A stretch of DNA of 64,000 nt from NCBI GenBank assembly GCA_963210315.1, contig OY723261.1:868001-932000 (forward strand), written 5' to 3'. The position numbers were made by a program, and so were the translations under genes. Positions 33,657 to 43,643 of this stretch are shown here, piece after piece (the stretch's first letter is position 1; the number at the start of each line of letters is the position of its first letter). The notes below the pieces were generated by a model. It had not been told where the DNA came from and ran no database searches. It was given only the letters and a program-made list of their open reading frames with translations. The stretch comes from Rhynchopus euleeides (lineage: Eukaryota; Euglenozoa; Diplonemea; Diplonemida; Diplonemidae).

Positions 33657-33830
33657 CTGGTGGCCCCCTCCTAGCTAACTTGTTAGAGCACTCGCAGAGT
33701 GCGACTTGGGGGGCCACCAGTACTACCTTTGTTTAGTGCACAGGCGCTCAATCATCAAGAAGACTCCACTCACTGAGGTGAGGTTGGAAGGGACGGAGAC
33801 GAGACACCACTACAACGCCCTTCATCAGGC
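33657..33830 (+). ncRNA. Three-way-junction structure in the retroelement tail (putative)
   Basis: A 12-bp perfect outer stem (33657-33668 with 33709-33720, CTGGTGGCCCCC) encloses two hairpins: TAAC-TT-GTTA (33676-33685) and GCACTC-GCA-GAGTGC (33688-33702). After GACT and about 90 nt come GGTTGGAAGGG and CCCTTCATCAGGC (to 33830). A second copy at 47961-48118 keeps both inner hairpins with changed but still paired bases and the same spacing to CATCAGGC. Function unknown; possible packaging, priming or processing signal. Confidence 0.5.
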
Positions 33831-34051
33831 TCTTTCGTGCTGTCCCGGCTCTTCAGCTCTCCGGTCCCCGCACGTTGTTTACCTTCGCAGGAGAGTATTC
33901 TTCTTCTGAGAAATGCTGAAGTGTTGTCTAAGGGATGACTAAGCCCTTAGTAAGAAATTAAGCCCTTAATTTTTCGGGGACTGAAAATTCAGGGCTTAAA
34001 ATTTAAGTGATTTATCGCCCTACCCCTTAGTAGGAGCTTAGTGAAGCCGTG

Positions 34052-36367
34052 TCTCGTTTCTCAAAAGTCAGGGGGTGGGGGGGGGGGGGGTCTTTTTCTT
34101 GACTAAAAAAAGGCCAAAATAAAGAACATATCACAAACGTCTGGAACTAGTCGGGTTTGTTTGAACCTATGCCATTTGGCACATACCCCCCCCCCTTTTT
34201 TTTTGCAACCAACTTTCAATCGAGAACCCAGAGTGGCGATTGGTGCCAGATAACTTTATTCATGGGGTCTGGGAGAGGGGATGGGAGGGCAAAAGTGGAT
34301 GCTGGGGTCCGGCGGGTCGGTGGATGAGAAGATGTTGAATTTTGAAGAGAAAATATGGGGATGGGATCGGGCTATCTCAGGGGCCACCTCTCTCGTGAAG
34401 GGTAGGTGACCCCCCCCCCCCCCTTGCGTGACTGGGAGCGAACTGTATTCTTTTCTGCGGGGCCCCCACCTAGACATACATTCTGGATAAGCTGACACCT
34501 CCTTCCGAAGAGCGACGGTGTCATTTTCAATTCTGATCCTGCGCCGCGCGTTTCGCCCGTTGGTGCATCATCCGGGCATACATGTAGAGGGTACATATCT
34601 AGTGACGGAGAGTGATGGTGCTCAGAAAGCTCAGCCACCGCAAATGAAGAAAAAAATCCATAAACAAATACAGCAGGCTGGCCACGCGATTCCAGATAGC
34701 CAAAAAAAAAGGGTAAAAAATCAAGAAAACCCCCGGCAAAAAAATGTGTGTGGTATCACGACCGGTTGACGGCAATGGTATCGTCTTGCTGGCCAAATAA
34801 AAAAACGGCGTGATTTACGCGCTGTACTCACTGTCAGGGAACACAAGAGTGCAAATTGGACAACCCAGCTAAACCTCGTTGGATTTTTGACACATATGCG
34901 CAGAGGTCAACGAAGAGCATTCCACAATGCGAAGCGAAATGCCATATATTCTGGGCTCCTCCCCCGATGACTACGCCAGAATGACGACATGTGGCGGTCC
35001 CACACACAACCGTGAACCACCCATGCAACCAAGACAACGTATTGGGCGTGGGGATGTATGCAGTGTGGGATAGCTATCAGGGAAGGGGGTTGGATTTAAG
35101 AAAAAGGGAAAATAATTTTTTGGGGCTGTGAGAAAGGGGTAGGGGAGGGGGATGGGAGGGGGGGAGGAATGGGCAGGGGAGGGTGGGGGGGGGAGGGGAA
35201 TGGTAATAAGATCTGCGCATCCGCAGAAACACATGCAATAGAAAGAACGATGTGATTATTGCGTGGTCCGTGGGCCACTGGGTCGAGAACTGCATCAATT
35301 CCGAACCAGAGATGAAAAAGACTCCCAGTTTTGAGAGATAACGTATCAGGCAGTTCAGAGGACCGCATAGTTGCGAAGGCAACACCGAAGAAATTCAAGG
35401 CCAGAAATCGGCAGCCCACCCCCCATCCACCCCCCCACACACAACACCCTGTTTCCTAATTCGGCTGGGCCGTGCGAGCCAACGTCTCCCCATCCCCTCT
35501 CCCCGCCCTCCACACCCGCATTCAGCAGCAACATCATTCCAAGAGCCTCCGTCGTGTTGTCGGTGCACGTGAGCAGGAAACGTTGACGTATGTCCAGGAG
35601 CTAGGGATGTGGGGGAGGAAGAGAAGTCAAGAATGGTAAGGTCCTGATAGAGTCGCCCTCCCGCCTCTGTTTATGCAGGTCGTGTCCGAAGATCTAGTGA
35701 TGTGATCGGGCCTGTTGGTGACATTAAGCCAGGAGCTGGGGGTGAGGACACCTGCTGGAGTGCCACGACGGCTGGCATGTTGCTGCGATGTTGGGCTGGC
35801 CCTGGGGTGGTGGGGAGTGGCGTGGGGGCAGAGTGGAGAAAAGACGGGGGGGCGCGTAAAAAAATGAAAACGCGCGCGGTCAGATCGCGTTTTTTTGGCT
35901 GCCTCGAGATGTGTTGGCCTTGGTAAACAATGGACCCATTTAACATGCGGTTTGCTTCTGTCGAGTCACTGCAGATGTTTTATCTGGTGAAATCAAGGCG
36001 GGCCCAAACAATGGTGTTCTGTGGACCACGTTATTTTGCACTGCTTTACAGCTTGCGTCATCGGCGATCAGCCGAACTAACGTGACGCCACATGGACCAC
36101 TTAAGTACAGACTGCCAAGCGCTGTCTGTTCAGTACGTTTAATACGTGTATCTTTGCTTGGGGGAAGATATTTATTTTTGCATTTGTTTTGTTTCGTCTC
36201 GCACAAAGTATGGAAAAGAGTACAGAAAAGGCTGCGAAGCGTTCTCAAAGGGTTTCCTGTGCGCGGGTACTGCGGGCTGCTTCCCGTGCGCCATCCACCC
36301 CGCCCAATCTGTTCTTTTGTACAGGTATTCAGCATTCCTCACCGCTGCAGTCGAACCGAGAAACCAT
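34052..36367. other. Gene desert after the retroelement
   Basis: 2.3 kb with poly-G/C blocks (34076-34090, 34420-34432, 35154-35200) and no supported gene. The minus-strand ORF at 35940-36335 lacks any recognisable motif. Confidence 0.5.
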
Positions 36368-38281
36368 TTACGGGTGGCCCGGGAAGGTCTCTGTGGTGTG
36401 GTGGAGGGGTGGGATGGGTGTGGGGCACAACATGGAAGCTTGCAGACCACCCAACCGACTGCACAACATACCTGCGCGTGTCGGGTCAGGGATGAGACCG
36501 TTGGCGCTGAGGGCCCCACGCGAGTGCGCGTGGCCACTGCGCTCCTCCCTGCGGGGCGCAGTGCGGCGGCTGAAAGACACAACGATGCCCTTCCCGTTGG
36601 CGGGCTGGTGGCCAGAGAAGTAGATGGTGTGCAGACCCATCAGCGCAGCAACCGCAGAGCGCACGCTGTCCATGGTGGCGATGCACATCTTGGTGCGCAC
36701 CTCGCCGTTCGACTTGTTCACGATCCAACGCGAGGTCGCCTGGTCGCTGTAGTGGCGCAGCGCCTCCTCCACAGTCGAGTCGTTGATGCTCACAGGCACG
36801 TTCGAGATGTGCAGCTGCGCGTTGGGCCCGTGCAGGTTCTCGTAGTTCTTCTGCGCGCTCTTGCCCGTGAACCTGTGGTGTGGGCTCTCGTCGAAGTACT
36901 TCGTCAGGTCGTCAGGTGCACCCGAGATGCTCGGCACCTTCGACACAGTCACGTCCAGCTTCCTGTAGGTGTGTGATGGTGGCAGCATGTGGTGGGACAC
37001 GGCAACATACCGGTTGTCGTCGTAGAAGGGGCAGCCGTGGAGCAGCTCGCAGGCATGCATGGCACCCTGGGGCGATGTGTACTGCACAAGGGCGTTCGTG
37101 CGCTGCTTGAAGGTGATCTTGACAGCACAAACATCGCCGCAGGTGCCGAAGAGGCGGAACAGTGCCTCGGGAGATGTGTTTGCGATCAGGTTCTTCACGT
37201 GCACGACGGTGCCCTCCTCCGGGTGCATCGGGAAGGGAGGCATCCCGTGCATCATGGGCATGGGCTGGTGGTGGTGGCCGTGGAAGTCGTCCTGGTGGCC
37301 GTGGTGGGGACCGTGGCCGTGGTGCGGGCCATGGTGCGGGCCGCCGTGGTGGGGGCCGTGCCCATGGTGCGGCGGGCCGTTGTGCGGGCCGTGACCGTGG
37401 TGGGGACCACCGTGGTGGGGACCGTGCCCGTGGTGGGGCGGGCCGTGGTGCGGGCCTCCGTGGTGGGGGCCACCATGGTGAGGACCACCGTGGGCGTGGT
37501 GGGGCGGGCCGTGCGGGCCACCGCGGTGCGGGCCACCGTGGCCGTGGTGGGGCGGGCCGTGGTGCGGACCGTGACCGTGGTGGGGCGGGCCACCGTGGCG
37601 GGGGTTGTGGACGTGGTGCGGCCCCTCGTGGTGGTGCACACCCATCCGGGGGCACATCCCGGCACCCTCCTTTGTGGTGAAGTCCACCCCGAACTGCGGC
37701 TGCTTGATCTCAATCGTCGGCTTGTTCGAGTAGCTCAGGCGCAGGGTCGCAGGTCCCATCACATAGCCGCTGAGCTGCTCACGCAGAATCTGTGCGGAGG
37801 CATCACTGTCCATCTCGACGAGACCCTGCACGACACCCTCTTTGCTGGTCCACAGCTGGATGCGGCGCACGTCGCCACCCTTTGACTTCAGGATGGCCGT
37901 CAGCTGGTGGCAGTCCGTCTGCCCGCCCTGCAGCCCAGGAAGGCTGAGCACCAGCACCTTGTTGACCTTCTCGTCGGTCACGCGGGCGTAGCGGGTGGAC
38001 AGCTCTGCCCGCATCTGGTGGCCCTTGATGCTGATCTTACCAAGGTGGTCCACAAGGGCACATGCCTCCTCGTTGGTTGACATCTCGACGAAGGCGTGAC
38101 GCGTCTTCTCCTGCACGAAGCGGCCAGTGACCTTGCCGTGCTTGTTCGCCTGCATGATGATCTCCTCAACCGAGACCTCCGGGGGAAGGCGCTGGACCAG
38201 CACGACGCAGCACTCGCTGCGGTCAACCTCCGCACGGTCCTCCTCCTCCTTCTTCATCTCCTTGTTCTTCCAGCTCTCCAT
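36368..38281 (-). CDS. PTB/hnRNP-L-like protein: four RRMs, Gly-His-Pro linker
   Basis: Two exons, 38281-36472 and 36390-36368. The 81-nt intron starts GTATGT and ends CACCACAG; its length is a multiple of three, so the reading frame stays open either way. Spliced length is 610 residues. RRM1 (about 25-100, VVLVQRLPPEVSVEEI) and RRM2 (about 108-190, VLVLSLPGLQG) precede a linker of about 125 residues made almost only of His, Gly and Pro; RRM3 (about 350-430, VVHVKNLIANTSPEALFRLF) and RRM4 (about 500-595, AQLHISNVPVSINDSTVEEA) follow. The 2+2 RRM layout and atypical RNP motifs match the PTB/hnRNP-L family, which controls splicing and mRNA stability; trypanosomes have two such proteins (DRBD3/DRBD4). 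The His-rich linker DNA (37255-37650) is a degenerate minisatellite. Confidence 0.85.
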   Translation of the reverse strand: MESWKNKEMKKEEEDRAEVDRSECCVVLVQRLPPEVSVEEIIMQANKHGKVTGRFVQEKTRHAFVEMSTNEEACALVDHLGKISIKGHQMRAELSTRYARVTDEKVNKVLVLSLPGLQGGQTDCHQLTAILKSKGGDVRRIQLWTSKEGVVQGLVEMDSDASAQILREQLSGYVMGPATLRLSYSNKPTIEIKQPQFGVDFTTKEGAGMCPRMGVHHHEGPHHVHNPRHGGPPHHGHGPHHGPPHHGHGGPHRGGPHGPPHHAHGGPHHGGPHHGGPHHGPPHHGHGPHHGGPHHGHGPHNGPPHHGHGPHHGGPHHGPHHGHGPHHGHQDDFHGHHHQPMPMMHGMPPFPMHPEEGTVVHVKNLIANTSPEALFRLFGTCGDVCAVKITFKQRTNALVQYTSPQGAMHACELLHGCPFYDDNRYVAVSHHMLPPSHTYRKLDVTVSKVPSISGAPDDLTKYFDESPHHRFTGKSAQKNYENLHGPNAQLHISNVPVSINDSTVEEALRHYSDQATSRWIVNKSNGEVRTKMCIATMDSVRSAVAALMGLHTIYFSGHQPANGKGIVVSFSRRTAPRREERSGHAHSRGALSANGLIPDPTRAGMLCSRLGGLQASMLCPTPIPPLHHTTETFPGHP

Positions 38282-38557
38282 TGTTAGAGGTGTTAGAGGT
38301 GGTGAGGTGTTTGCGAAAAAGAGGAGGGTTCGCTGTTCGGTCGTTAAGCTCGCTTGTGTTTAAGAGCGGCAGCGGTGTAGGATCCTGTGGGTGGCGGGTG
38401 GAGGTGTCGGTGGCTTGGCTGTTTGCTATCACAGGGGAGGGCTCCACGGTAGGCAAACTTCGCTGTGTACATTGTTTGCAACTCAATGCAATAGCAAGGG
38501 GGTGGGGAGGTGTGTGCACTTATCTCTCAAGACTGATCACTGACCCATGTGGCGTGT
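38282..38557. promoter_or_regulatory. Short spacer before the PTB-like gene
   Basis: 276 bp between the stop of the first two-RRM gene and the ATG of the PTB-like gene. On the minus strand it has C/T-rich stretches with AG dinucleotides suitable for trans-splicing and polyadenylation coupling. This is inference only. Confidence 0.25.
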
Positions 38558-39644
38558 TCAGTTCTTCTTGGCCTTCTTCAGGGCCTTCTTGGCGGCGATG
38601 CGCTGCTTGCGGATGGCCTCCTTCTTGGCGTCACGGTCCTTCGAGCGGATCGAGTACTGCACCGTCACCTGGCGGCTCTCGGGGAAGGGCTTGCCCAGGC
38701 TCTGTAGTGTGGTGTGTGTGGTATGGTTGTGTCGTGGTGTGTTGTTACTGTTGCTGTTGCTCTCCCAGAGAAACTCTTCGTTCTGCCAACAACAGATTCT
38801 CAGCTGCGTAGATTCGCCTGGCCAGTCCATTGGTATGAGGTCTGGGACGTACACACAATACAGCTTCGAGGGGATTGTCTGGACACGTTGAAACAGAACT
38901 GGATACCGGGACAGTGGTAAGGCAGGCAACACTCCCAGTGTCGTGTATGATGTGTCCACACACAACAGTTGATGGCGGCATGGTGCACAGACATTCCGTT
39001 CACACACATCACACATGTAACAGGAACAATGATGAAGGATGAGAAGAGGAAAGGCAGAGAAAGGGAGGAGAAGAAAGAAAAGAAAAGGAAAAGAATAGAA
39101 AAGAAGAACAAACCTGGTGGTCCATCGAGGTCACGGCCTTCTTGGCGGCGGCGTTGTCCGCGAAGTAGACGAAGCCGTGGCCCGACTGGTAGGTGCGCAC
39201 CTTGACGACCTGGCCGCACTTGGAGAACTCCTTCTTCAGGTGCACCTTGCCCTGGGCGTGCGGCATGCGCGGCAGGTTGCCCACGAACACGGACTTGCAG
39301 TACGTCGCGCGGTCAGCCTTCTGCTTCTTCTTGGCCGCCTCCACGGTGATCTTGCTCCCCTTCACCACCTTCCCGTTCATCTCACGCACCTTCGACGCAC
39401 CGCTGCCATCCTTGAAGTACAGGATGGTGTACTTGCGGCGGCGCAGGACAACGTCCTTCACATCACCCTGCTGCTTGAACGCCTGCTTGATGGTGTCGTG
39501 GCTGATACCCGGGAAGTTCAGGCCCTTGACGTACACCCCGTTGTCGGCACCGCCGGACGCCTTCGGCTTCTCGGCGGCCTTGGGCGCGGCCTTGGCCACA
39601 GCCTTCTTCGCCGCGGGCTTTGCGTTGCTCTTCTTGGGGGCCAT
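38558..39644 (-). CDS. Two-RRM RNA-binding protein, copy 1 (p34/p37-like)
   Basis: Exons 39644-39114 and 38701-38558 around a 412-nt intron (GTTTGT...CTACAG), 224 residues. A Lys/Ala/Pro-rich N-terminus (MAPKKSNAKPAAKKAVAKAA) leads to RRM1 (GVYVKGLNFPGISHDTIKQA ... RRRKYTILYF) and RRM2 (SVFVGNLPRMPHAQGKVHLK ... GHGFVYFADNAAAKKAV), then a basic tail SIRSKDRDAKKEA...KKAKKN. The layout and tail recall trypanosomatid p34/p37, nuclear proteins that bind 5S rRNA and assist 60S subunit assembly; that match is from memory and moderate. The second copy at 60174-61243 is almost identical from ATG to stop including the intron, while flanks differ. Confidence 0.82.
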
Positions 39645-41155
39645 TGTGCTGTTGGGGCTTTGAGGGTCTGTTTGTGTGGGTGGTGTGAGTCAAGGAACCC
39701 GCATGCAAAATGAATGGCCGCTGTGGCACAAGGCACATTTGCAAACAAGCACACTTGCAAACCGCCATGCACTCCAAGGTGGGGGTGGATGACCCTTCTT
39801 TGCTGAACCCCTGCAGCATCACCACGGGCGGCAAGCCTGATGCACCATGTTGAATCATGCACCGCATGATTCACCGGATGGCAGTGGCCCTGCTTGGCAA
39901 AGCAGAAGCATCACGCATCAGACCTCAGCCACAAGAGGCAGGGCACACCGTACAACGCGACGGGAGTGGCGCCGACGTAGTGTGCAACCCCAGAGGGGCG
40001 CTTGCTATTTGCTTCACTGCCGAAGAAGGCAGGGCACAAAATAGGAATGCCGGATATCAAGCACAGGGAACACTGGCCTGCTGGGGAAGATCGGCACTGG
40101 AGAGAGAACTTGCTTTTATGCTGATGCAGGAGATGTGCCAAGGAATGGAGTCGAACCTTCGTTGGAGTGGGCTGTTCTGCCTGCTGCAGCATGGATGCTG
40201 TGCACCCTACCGGCATCAGGCACAGCACGTGTCCACGGATCTCACGAAGGAAACAACACATCCAAGAAAGCACACAAATTGTTGATACCAACCTCTCAGG
40301 TCGCAAGAACTGGAGGGATTCACCGGCGATGGCGTCTAGGATGACCCACACACAACAAGCAATCGATACCCAACTCAGTAGAGACAAAATGACTGGCGCT
40401 GAACGAGAAGACTGCATCCCCAGACAATTTTTATGCACCGCACTCGGAAATACGGTGGAACATTCTGGAACGGAAAATAACTGAAACAAACGCGATTTTG
40501 TGAAACCTGGAACATTTCAGCGCTCCAGAAATAGAATCAATGGCTAAGTGACATGCGAGTTCTCGGACAAGTTCACTGCCCAACAAACCGCAGCAGTGCA
40601 GGGCGCGGACACAACCGGTTCAGACAGAACTACTCGGGAGAAAGCCAAAAGGTACCTGGGAAACCTGGAAGTAGAACACCAGCGTGTGTGCAAATATACA
40701 GAAGGTTCTGGGGAGAAGTAGCATCACTCAGCATCCCGGTATCACTTGTGTCCAGCACTGACTGAGCACAGTGTACGAACCAACCCCACAGCAAGGGTGG
40801 CAGAGCCACCACATTCACGCGTTCTCACGGATGCCTCCATCTCGCCACCACAAGTGGGACTCAGAACAATAGATGTTGGAGCGCAGACCGGGAAGAGATG
40901 GACGGAAAAAGCACACAGTCTTTGCTGCGGGAAAGCAGCAGTGCAGACGCAATTTCAATCACGACCCACGTCACCCCAGCAAAGGGTCTGGGAGACCACC
41001 CCCTGCGTTGAGAGAAAATCAGTCATCATCACGCAAATAGGAAGTAGGCGGACACGGATCAGCTCAGCCAGAGCGCTGGCTGAGCCGTGTAGGACAGCAA
41101 GGCTGGGTAGAATACGTCACTATATCACTCAACAGCAACTCTGTGCACTGTCGGT
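39645..41155. other. Intergenic region without supported gene
   Basis: 1.5 kb between the first two-RRM gene and the EF-hand-like gene. Overlapping ORFs on both strands (39857-40285 plus, 39911-40489 minus) have no domain and no support. Around 40450-40535 there are GGAACATTC/GGAACATTTC words like those in P3/P5, possibly a decayed relative. A minus-strand GGTTCGACTCC at 40150-40160 is B-box-like but no cloverleaf fits. Confidence 0.4.
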
Positions 41156-42855
41156 TTAGGCTGTGATCTCGAGCGCACGTGTTGAGTTGCAGGATCCACT
41201 GACGTTCACCCGCGCTTGCACTTTATTGTACTTTGCCCCGAGCTTCCGCTTCGACTGCTCTTGGATGCGCCTGTTGGGTTTGTAGGGAGGTGTGCAAGAC
41301 AACTATTACCGCCTCATGCCCTGTGGAACCACGCTTGAACACATCAAGTATAGTTCTTGTTTCAAATATTGGACAACGTGTTGCAGCATGACCAGATCAC
41401 AAGACAATCATACTTCTCGATTCCAGACAGCAATGTCCGCCCTGTGTACTGCCGAGACGCACGCCCCGCGGTTGCGGCTCGGGTCGGGGGCAAAGGGGGC
41501 AGGCTTGTCGCTGCGAGGTGCTGCGGGTAGAGCTTCGGAGGGTCATCCACAAACAGCCCCGACCTACCGATCACACGAGTCCCCGCCCCCAGGATCGTCT
41601 GTGGGCTGTTGTGCGCCTTGGCGCCTGAAGGAAGCGACTTCTTCTTGCCCTTCCCCTTGGCCCCGCTGCGCAGGTCGGACATCCCAGTCTTCCCCTGCGG
41701 GTCGTCAGGCGGTATCGGCACGACCTCCTCCCCACCGTACAACTCATGTGGGATGCCCTTGGCACGCAGCTCTGCAAAGTGCTTCATCCTCTCAGGATGC
41801 TGGTTGACCTGCGGCAACCCGACAGTACTCACACGTGAACCGCGCCGCAGCGACCGCCGCCGCTCGGGGGCACCTGGAAGCGACAGCCGTTTGCCAAGGA
41901 GGTCGGTGGGACGGCGGACGCGCGGCACTGGGAGCCCTTTCTCTTTCATCTCACGGGCAAGCAGCTGCTGGTAGTCGTGGCCAAGGTTGAGGCGCGGCGA
42001 TCCAGAGTGTGAGTAGGAACGGTCTTCATCCGAATCGTCTATTCCCGAGATTTCATGCTCCGACTGTGTGATGTCGAACATGTTTGAAAAGTCTTTGTAT
42101 GCAAAGCAGCGCGCTTCCGCAACATCAGTCGCATCCTGCATGCTTGTCCGATCGCGGCTTATCCCACTGGCGCGCCTTTCCGAATCGACGTCGTGGGAAT
42201 CGTCGGCCACCTTGTCCGAGCCGTCAAGCAGCCCCTCGAGGTGGATGTCAAGATCAAAGTGTTTGCATGTCTGCAACAGCATGTCTGCCTCGACGTTGCC
42301 TGACTTGTCAAGGGAGCCGCCCACGGCGACGAATGCCCGGACGGTATCCATGTCAGGCGGGTCTGGCGTGTGGAACTTTGTCTTCATGTATGTGACAAAT
42401 CGCAGCAGCCCTTCGAAATCAACCTTGCCGTCGTTCTCCGAGAGGGCCTTCTCAATCTCCTCAAGGCTGGGCTGCAGCCCAAGCCCCGCACAAATGTTCT
42501 GCAGCTCGAAGTTATTCGTCACGGACGGCGCATCGCCCATGACCTTCGAATATACCGCCCTCGCACTCTGCCATTCCCCGGTGGCTGTGAAGAAAAGAGA
42601 GGGTGGTGGGCAACAGTGGCATCAGCTAGGACAAGTGGAGTCCAGCCGTATTGAAGGGGAGGGAGGGCTGCACTGACCCCTCCCAAGAAATCCCCACTGC
42701 CTGGAGAATGTTCTTGTGTCAACAACGGCACTTGTGATGTGTCAACAGAGGCAATGCAGGTGCATACAGAGCTGGATGGTCTTCATCGCACGCAGCAGCG
42801 CGGAACCTCCGTGTGTGATACCTGGCAGAGGGATGGAGTGAGCGCCGTGTGACAT
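41156..42855 (-). CDS. EF-hand-like protein, three exons with a 34-nt first exon
   Basis: Exons 42855-42822 (34 nt), 42584-41414 and 41270-41156; introns start GTATC and GTATG and end TTCACAG and CCAACAG. Phases agree and give 439 residues to a TAA. An in-frame ATG 24 nt further upstream (MLSISRRS) is an alternative start. Residues about 30-130 have the helix-loop-helix pattern of calmodulin-like pairs (QPSLEEIEKALSENDGKVDF, GGSLDKSGNVEADMLLQTC), with LDKSGNVEAD nearest a calcium loop, though its residues are not ideal. The rest is acidic (SGIDDSDEDRSY), then basic with Ser/Pro-rich stretches and a Lys-rich tail (QEQSKRKLGAKYNK). Such proteins are frequent in flagellar axonemes; no specific function can be assigned. 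Confidence 0.7.
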
Positions 42856-42953
42856 CGAGCGTCTAGATATGGAGAGCATGAGTGCATCAAGGTGGGCTGT
42901 GGTTGGCTGGATATGAGACAAAAAGATCCGATGTGCACCGCGTGGCTTGATGT

Positions 42954-43450
42954 GTATCTTGACTCCACCTTAACACCACACGCCCGCGAAGGGATCGGCG
43001 TGCAGCTGACTCGGGTGCCTTATTGATAGATGTGAACATTGCCTTTCTGTATCTTGACTCCACCTTAACACCGCACGCCCGCGAAGGGATCGGCGTGCAG
43101 CTGACTCGGGTGCCTTGTTCGACAGACGTGAAATCGTACTCCGCTCGGTTGTAGTAGTAACGCCCCCTGCCCAACCACGACCCTTTAAGCACACACATTG
43201 CACCTCAAGGTTGTGGTAAGGCATGAAGGTGTTCATCACAAAGCTGCAGCCACGGTACGATTTTAGAACTAACATGATCGGTGTATCTTGACTCCACCTT
43301 AACACCGCACACCCGCGAAGGGATCGGCGTGCAGCTGACTCGGGTGCCTTGTTCGACAGACGTGAATATTGCCTTCTGTATCTTGACTCCACATTAACAC
43401 CACACACCCGCGAAGGGATCGGTGTGCAGCTGACTCGGGTGCCTTGTTCA
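42954..43450. repeat. Four copies of an ~80-nt hairpin-bearing repeat
   Basis: Units begin GTATCTTGACTCCAC at 42954, 43049, 43283 and 43378 and end near CTCGGGTGCCTT; spacing is 95, 234 and 95 nt, so the four form two pairs. Each contains a stem such as GCACGCC / GGCGTGC around the loop CGCGAAGGGATC. In the fourth copy the stem reads CACACC / GGTGTG, a paired change on both sides; the third has one mismatch. It lies between the EF-hand-like gene and HDDC2. Three units would also read as a peptide on the minus strand, which I take as accidental. Confidence 0.7.
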
Positions 43451-43643
43451 TTCTGTACATTCCATGATGCCTGTCATGACGCAAACAACAAACTCATTCC
43501 AACAGAGCGGAGAGGGAGAGAAGGGGCGTGGGGTGGGGTGGGCATTCCTGATTGGCTGCTCTAGTTAGTGTCGCACTCACATCCGGTGACTTCGTCAGAT
43601 AAAGGCAAGCGGTCTGACGTGTGGGAGCAACATGAGCAACAGA

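Larger units (their letters stand above)
29803..34051 (+). mobile_element. Tyrosine-recombinase retroelement (DIRS/VIPER-like)
   Basis: About 4.25 kb with imperfect inverted ends. The outer ends share CACGGCTTCnCTAAGCTC; further in, a 35-nt block made of TTAAGGGCTTAA and CTAAGGGCTTA words is identical in both arms (left about 29896-29930, right about 33941-33975, inverted). Parts in order: a 42-nt tandem repeat zone, a tyrosine recombinase, a reverse transcriptase and an RNase H. Recombinase before RT is the order described for kinetoplastid VIPER, whereas inverted termini are typical of DIRS. A 37-nt sequence at about 33503-33540 recurs at about 33841-33877, an internal direct repeat of the kind these elements use. 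Looks nearly whole and young; at most one or two breaks. It is the only recognisable plus-strand coding sequence in the window. Confidence 0.82.

Noticed and set aside
33780-33835. Complement of CTTCATCAGGC contains CTGATGA, the hammerhead ribozyme start
   Set aside because: No GAAA and NUH elements follow at usable distances in either copy.
40120-40240. Minus-strand GGTTCGACTCC, possible tRNA end
   Set aside because: Only a poor T-stem forms (one mismatch, one wobble) and no matching 5' acceptor strand exists within 100 nt.
39857-40489. Overlapping ORFs on both strands (142 and 192 codons)
   Set aside because: No domain, signal or codon pattern, and the two exclude each other.
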